A stretch of 64,000 nt of DNA from Asterella californica (Eukaryota; Streptophyta; Marchantiopsida; Marchantiales; Aytoniaceae): assembly GCA_036924285.1 (NCBI GenBank), contig JAYKYS010000014.1, positions 2,728,001-2,792,000 of the forward strand. The letters are read 5' to 3'. Positions 61,726 to 64,000 of this stretch are shown here, in pieces; position 1 is the first letter of the stretch, and every line of letters starts with the position of its first letter. The notes beneath the pieces are model-generated. The model saw only the letters and a program-made list of their open reading frames with translations. It was not told where the DNA came from and did not search any database. A program made the translations under genes and the position numbers.

Positions 61726-62287
61726 CTAATCCTGCTGACTCGTGCATGAGTTACGACTCAACCTATCAACATCTAGATTTGCAACTCCCGGTCTATGCAC
61801 TATCTGGAAGTTATACTCCTGTAAGATCTCAACCCATCGTGCAAGCTTCCTTGTAAGCTTGTCGGACTCCATCAACCACTTGAGCGGTTGGTGATCAGTG
61901 ATGAGAGTAAAGGGGTTCTCAAACATGTAACATCGGAAGTGTGCAACAACCCACACTGTAGCTAAACACTCCCCTTCGTACGAATTGTACCTCGTCTCTA
62001 CCGAATTATTGAAACGACTGACATACGTCACCACAAACTTCTTTTTCTCTCATCATGCTGAGTCAGCACTGCTCCAAGACTCAACATACTCCAATCAGTG
62101 TGCAGTTGGAAAGGACGCCCCCTAACGGATCTCCTCAAGATGAGAGCAGATGTCAACATATCCTTGAGCTCTACAAAAGCTCGCTCCTGCTCATCTCCTC
62201 ACTGCCACTCCTGGTCCACCTTCATCAGCTTGGTCAATGATTTGACAATTGCACTAAACCCTTTCACGTATCGACGATAGAAGTTCG
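61726..62287 (-). pseudogene. RNase H domain of the outer Ty3 retroelement
   Basis: The frame contains YNSYEGECLATVW, LITDHQPLKWLM, LARWVEILQEYNFQIVHRPG and DVDRLSRN, in the order of Ty3 RNase H. This includes the EGE and TDH catalytic positions and a D near the end. Between 62034 and 62287 the reading frame is broken by stops. It links RT to integrase. Confidence 0.8.
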
Positions 62288-63210
62288 TCAAACCAACAAA
62301 TGCCGAACTCGACTCACATCTATGGGACGTGGGATACGTGCAATAGTCTCAACCTTCGTTTGTTGAACAACCAACCCACCTGGGTAGATGGTGTGACTCA
62401 GATACTCTACCAACTCCTGGAAGAACTTGCACTTCCTAAGGTGTAACTTCAACCCATGAGCTCTCAACCGCTCGAACACATCTCGTAAGTGTCTCTCGTG
62501 CTCCTCCACTGTAACACTATAGACTAAGATGTCGTTAATATAACATCTAACAAAATCCAATCCTGCTAAGATCTTGTCCATCACTCTTTGGAATTCAGCA
62601 GGAGCGTTCTTCAAACCAAATGGTAAGAACCGTCACTGATACAAACAATCCTTGCCGTGAGAGTCAATCCTCCAGAATGATGTCTTGGGCTTATCTTCTT
62701 CTCTCACTAGCAATGATGATACCCTGCTCAAAGATCCAAAGTACTGAAGACCTTCACATGTCTCACTACATCAAAGATCTCCTTAAGTGTCGGCATGGCA
62801 TACTTATCGGGCTTCGTCTGCCGATTGATAGGACGGTAGTCTCCACACATGCGTCTATCCGTGTAGTTGCCATACATATCTTTTTTTGTTGACATAACTG
62901 TGGCAGATGCATACTCGTCATACGACATCTCCACCAACCCAACTTCCACCAAGTCTTGAGTCCTACTCTGGATCAAGGTTCTCTCCATGTCATTGTATCT
63001 GTAAGGACGTCGAAAGATTGACGTGTCGTTAGCCAAGTCGATCCGTATACCAGGTCCCTTCAAGGTACCCAAATCCTTCATACTGAAAGCAAAATAATTC
63101 TTGTAGTTCTTCAAGAATCTTTGAACTCTTCGTCTCTCCTCTTCTATAAGCTTGGGTCCAATCTTTGGCTCCCAAGTATCTTCTGTCACCATGCTAGAGG
63201 TAGAAGACAA
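62288..63210 (-). pseudogene. Reverse transcriptase of the outer Ty3 retroelement
   Basis: The first part (63210-62728) reads IFRRPYRYNDMERTLIQ, RMCGDYRPINRQTKPDKYAM, PTLKEIFD and VFSTLDL. The second (62614-62288) reads MKNAPAEFQRVMDKI and YINDILVYS. The catalytic YxDD box has become YIND (Asp to Asn, a G-to-A change). The segment between carries TGA where CGA and TGG would be expected (LDL*AGYHH, LYQ*RFLPFG). The enzyme is dead. Confidence 0.85.
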
Positions 63211-63487
63211 AGTCGTTGATTGCTATCTTGCAGCCTCTGGAGTAGTTTCCTTCTACTCATCACCAACAACCTCCACCGCTATTATGCGAAAAACTTCTAC
63301 AGTTCTAGCTGCAAGCTCCACACTCTCTCTTACGACATCCCATGATGTCCAAGGATGACGAACTCCACGCGACTCGCCCCCCAGCCTTTGTCTCCACCGA
63401 CCCGGTAGACAAAGAGCTCAAGAGTGTCCGAGCTGTAACACCCGTCAATCGCATCCGACGCTACTCAGCCAATCCAAGACTAACAAT

Positions 63488-64000
63488 TCATGTCAAGTAG
63501 TTCAAGTCCATTACTTGATCCAACACTTGACGACGTGAAGCCTCCGACACCGAAGCTACTGCCGTCGTACTCGTAAGAAAACCCATCGCGCTCTCTCTCT
63601 CGTCGGCATTGAGCTCCACCAACTGTTGTAACCGAGCATCCCACACAAGCTCAGGTCCTCCATCTCTGTAAGCATGTGATGCTGGAAAGCTCACCAAAGT
63701 GAGTAACGCTGTCATGAGTCGTCTCACTAGGTTCACCACTACCATGAGTGACCTATCGACGACTCTCACTACTTGAGATCGTTGTCTTGCATCCAAGATG
63801 CCATCAATTGTGAGGTGCGCTGGTCGTCTCACTGCATCATGTGCGCGCTTGAGCACCTCCCTCGGTAACAAATTCGTCCACCACAACCGTACACGATGTG
63901 CACGAGATCCCACTCTCGCTGCATCTAACAAGACTGCTGGTCCAACCCAAGACCGCACTTGGTACACACTCGTCATCATATGTGCGCGAGCATCACCCAA
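63488..64000 (-). pseudogene. C-terminal part of a C5 cytosine-DNA methyltransferase-like domain in the outer retroelement
   Basis: 170 codons, cut by the window edge; the start lies outside. Motif-like blocks of C5 methyltransferases appear in order: GSRAHRVRLWWTN (like motif VIII, Q-x-R-x-R), LNADERESAMGF (like the L-T-x-R-E-x2-R-L-Q-G-F-P block), and SRRQVLDQVMDLN (like motif X, where GN-[AS]-V is usual). It lies upstream of RT on the same strand, as in Ty3 elements with captured DNMTs described from charophyte algae. The motif X Gly-Asn is replaced (DQ), so this copy may be inactive. The catalytic PC and ENV motifs would lie beyond 64000. Confidence 0.7.

Larger units (their letters stand above)
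61098..64000 (-). mobile_element. Outer, decayed Ty3 retroelement (DNMT-RT-RH-INT-PHD), right part
   Basis: The host element of the nest continues at 50077-49424 and 48502-48170 after two later insertions. Order on the minus strand is DNMT-like domain, unresolved linker (63487-63211, perhaps protease), RT, RNase H, integrase, PHD finger. Multiple stops and frameshifts are present. Its 5' end is outside the window and its LTRs were not identified. Confidence 0.8.

Overview
This window looks like nuclear DNA of a streptophyte plant, most likely a non-seed plant such as a bryophyte. Three host genes support that. The first is a plant-type MBOAT wax-ester synthase. The second is a plastid-type alkenal/one oxidoreductase with four exons. 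The third is a mitochondrial enoyl-CoA hydratase with eight exons. All three carry plant-like targeting sequences or GT-AG introns. A Ty3 retroelement with a cytosine methyltransferase domain, a type I know from charophytes, points the same way. The species cannot be named from the sequence alone.

Layout. 1-3.9 kb: AT-rich, no genes. 3.9-6.1 kb: a deletion derivative of a PIF/Harbinger transposon next to a small Mutator-type foldback element. 7.8-9.1 kb (-): wax synthase. 10.7-12.1 kb: dispersed TATA-bearing repeats. 15.8-18.2 kb (-): alkenal reductase. 19.04-25.50 kb: a complete PIF/Harbinger element with 31-bp TIRs, a TTA target duplication, three ORFs and several tandem arrays. 25.5-29.2 kb: AT-rich, with hairpin repeats and a tRNA-like repeat. 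29.3-32.3 kb (+): enoyl-CoA hydratase. 32-47 kb: AT-rich and gene-poor, holding a Helitron Rep relic near 39-40 kb, SINE-like repeats and palindromes.

47.5-64 kb is a retrotransposon nest. The outer host element (minus strand, decayed) is a Ty3 element coding for a C5-DNA-methyltransferase-like domain, RT, RNase H, integrase and a C-terminal PHD finger. A 0.9-kb solo LTR split it between integrase and PHD finger. An intact 11,020-bp Ty3-type element (50078-61097) then split it inside the integrase core. The young element has 2,513-bp LTRs that differ at only six sites by eye, an intact Gag-protease ORF and an intact Pol ORF joined by a probable -1 frameshift. Its RT and Pol C-terminus resemble the Ty3 elements of fungi. 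Each LTR holds two tandem, mutually similar 71-aa ORFs in one frame, separated by a single UGA.

The three host genes are ordinary and not obviously linked. The more unusual content is mobile: the LTR-borne paired ORFs, the DNMT plus PHD retroelement, the three-gene Harbinger with a membrane-segment Myb-like protein, and a dispersed family of paired hairpins with conserved order.
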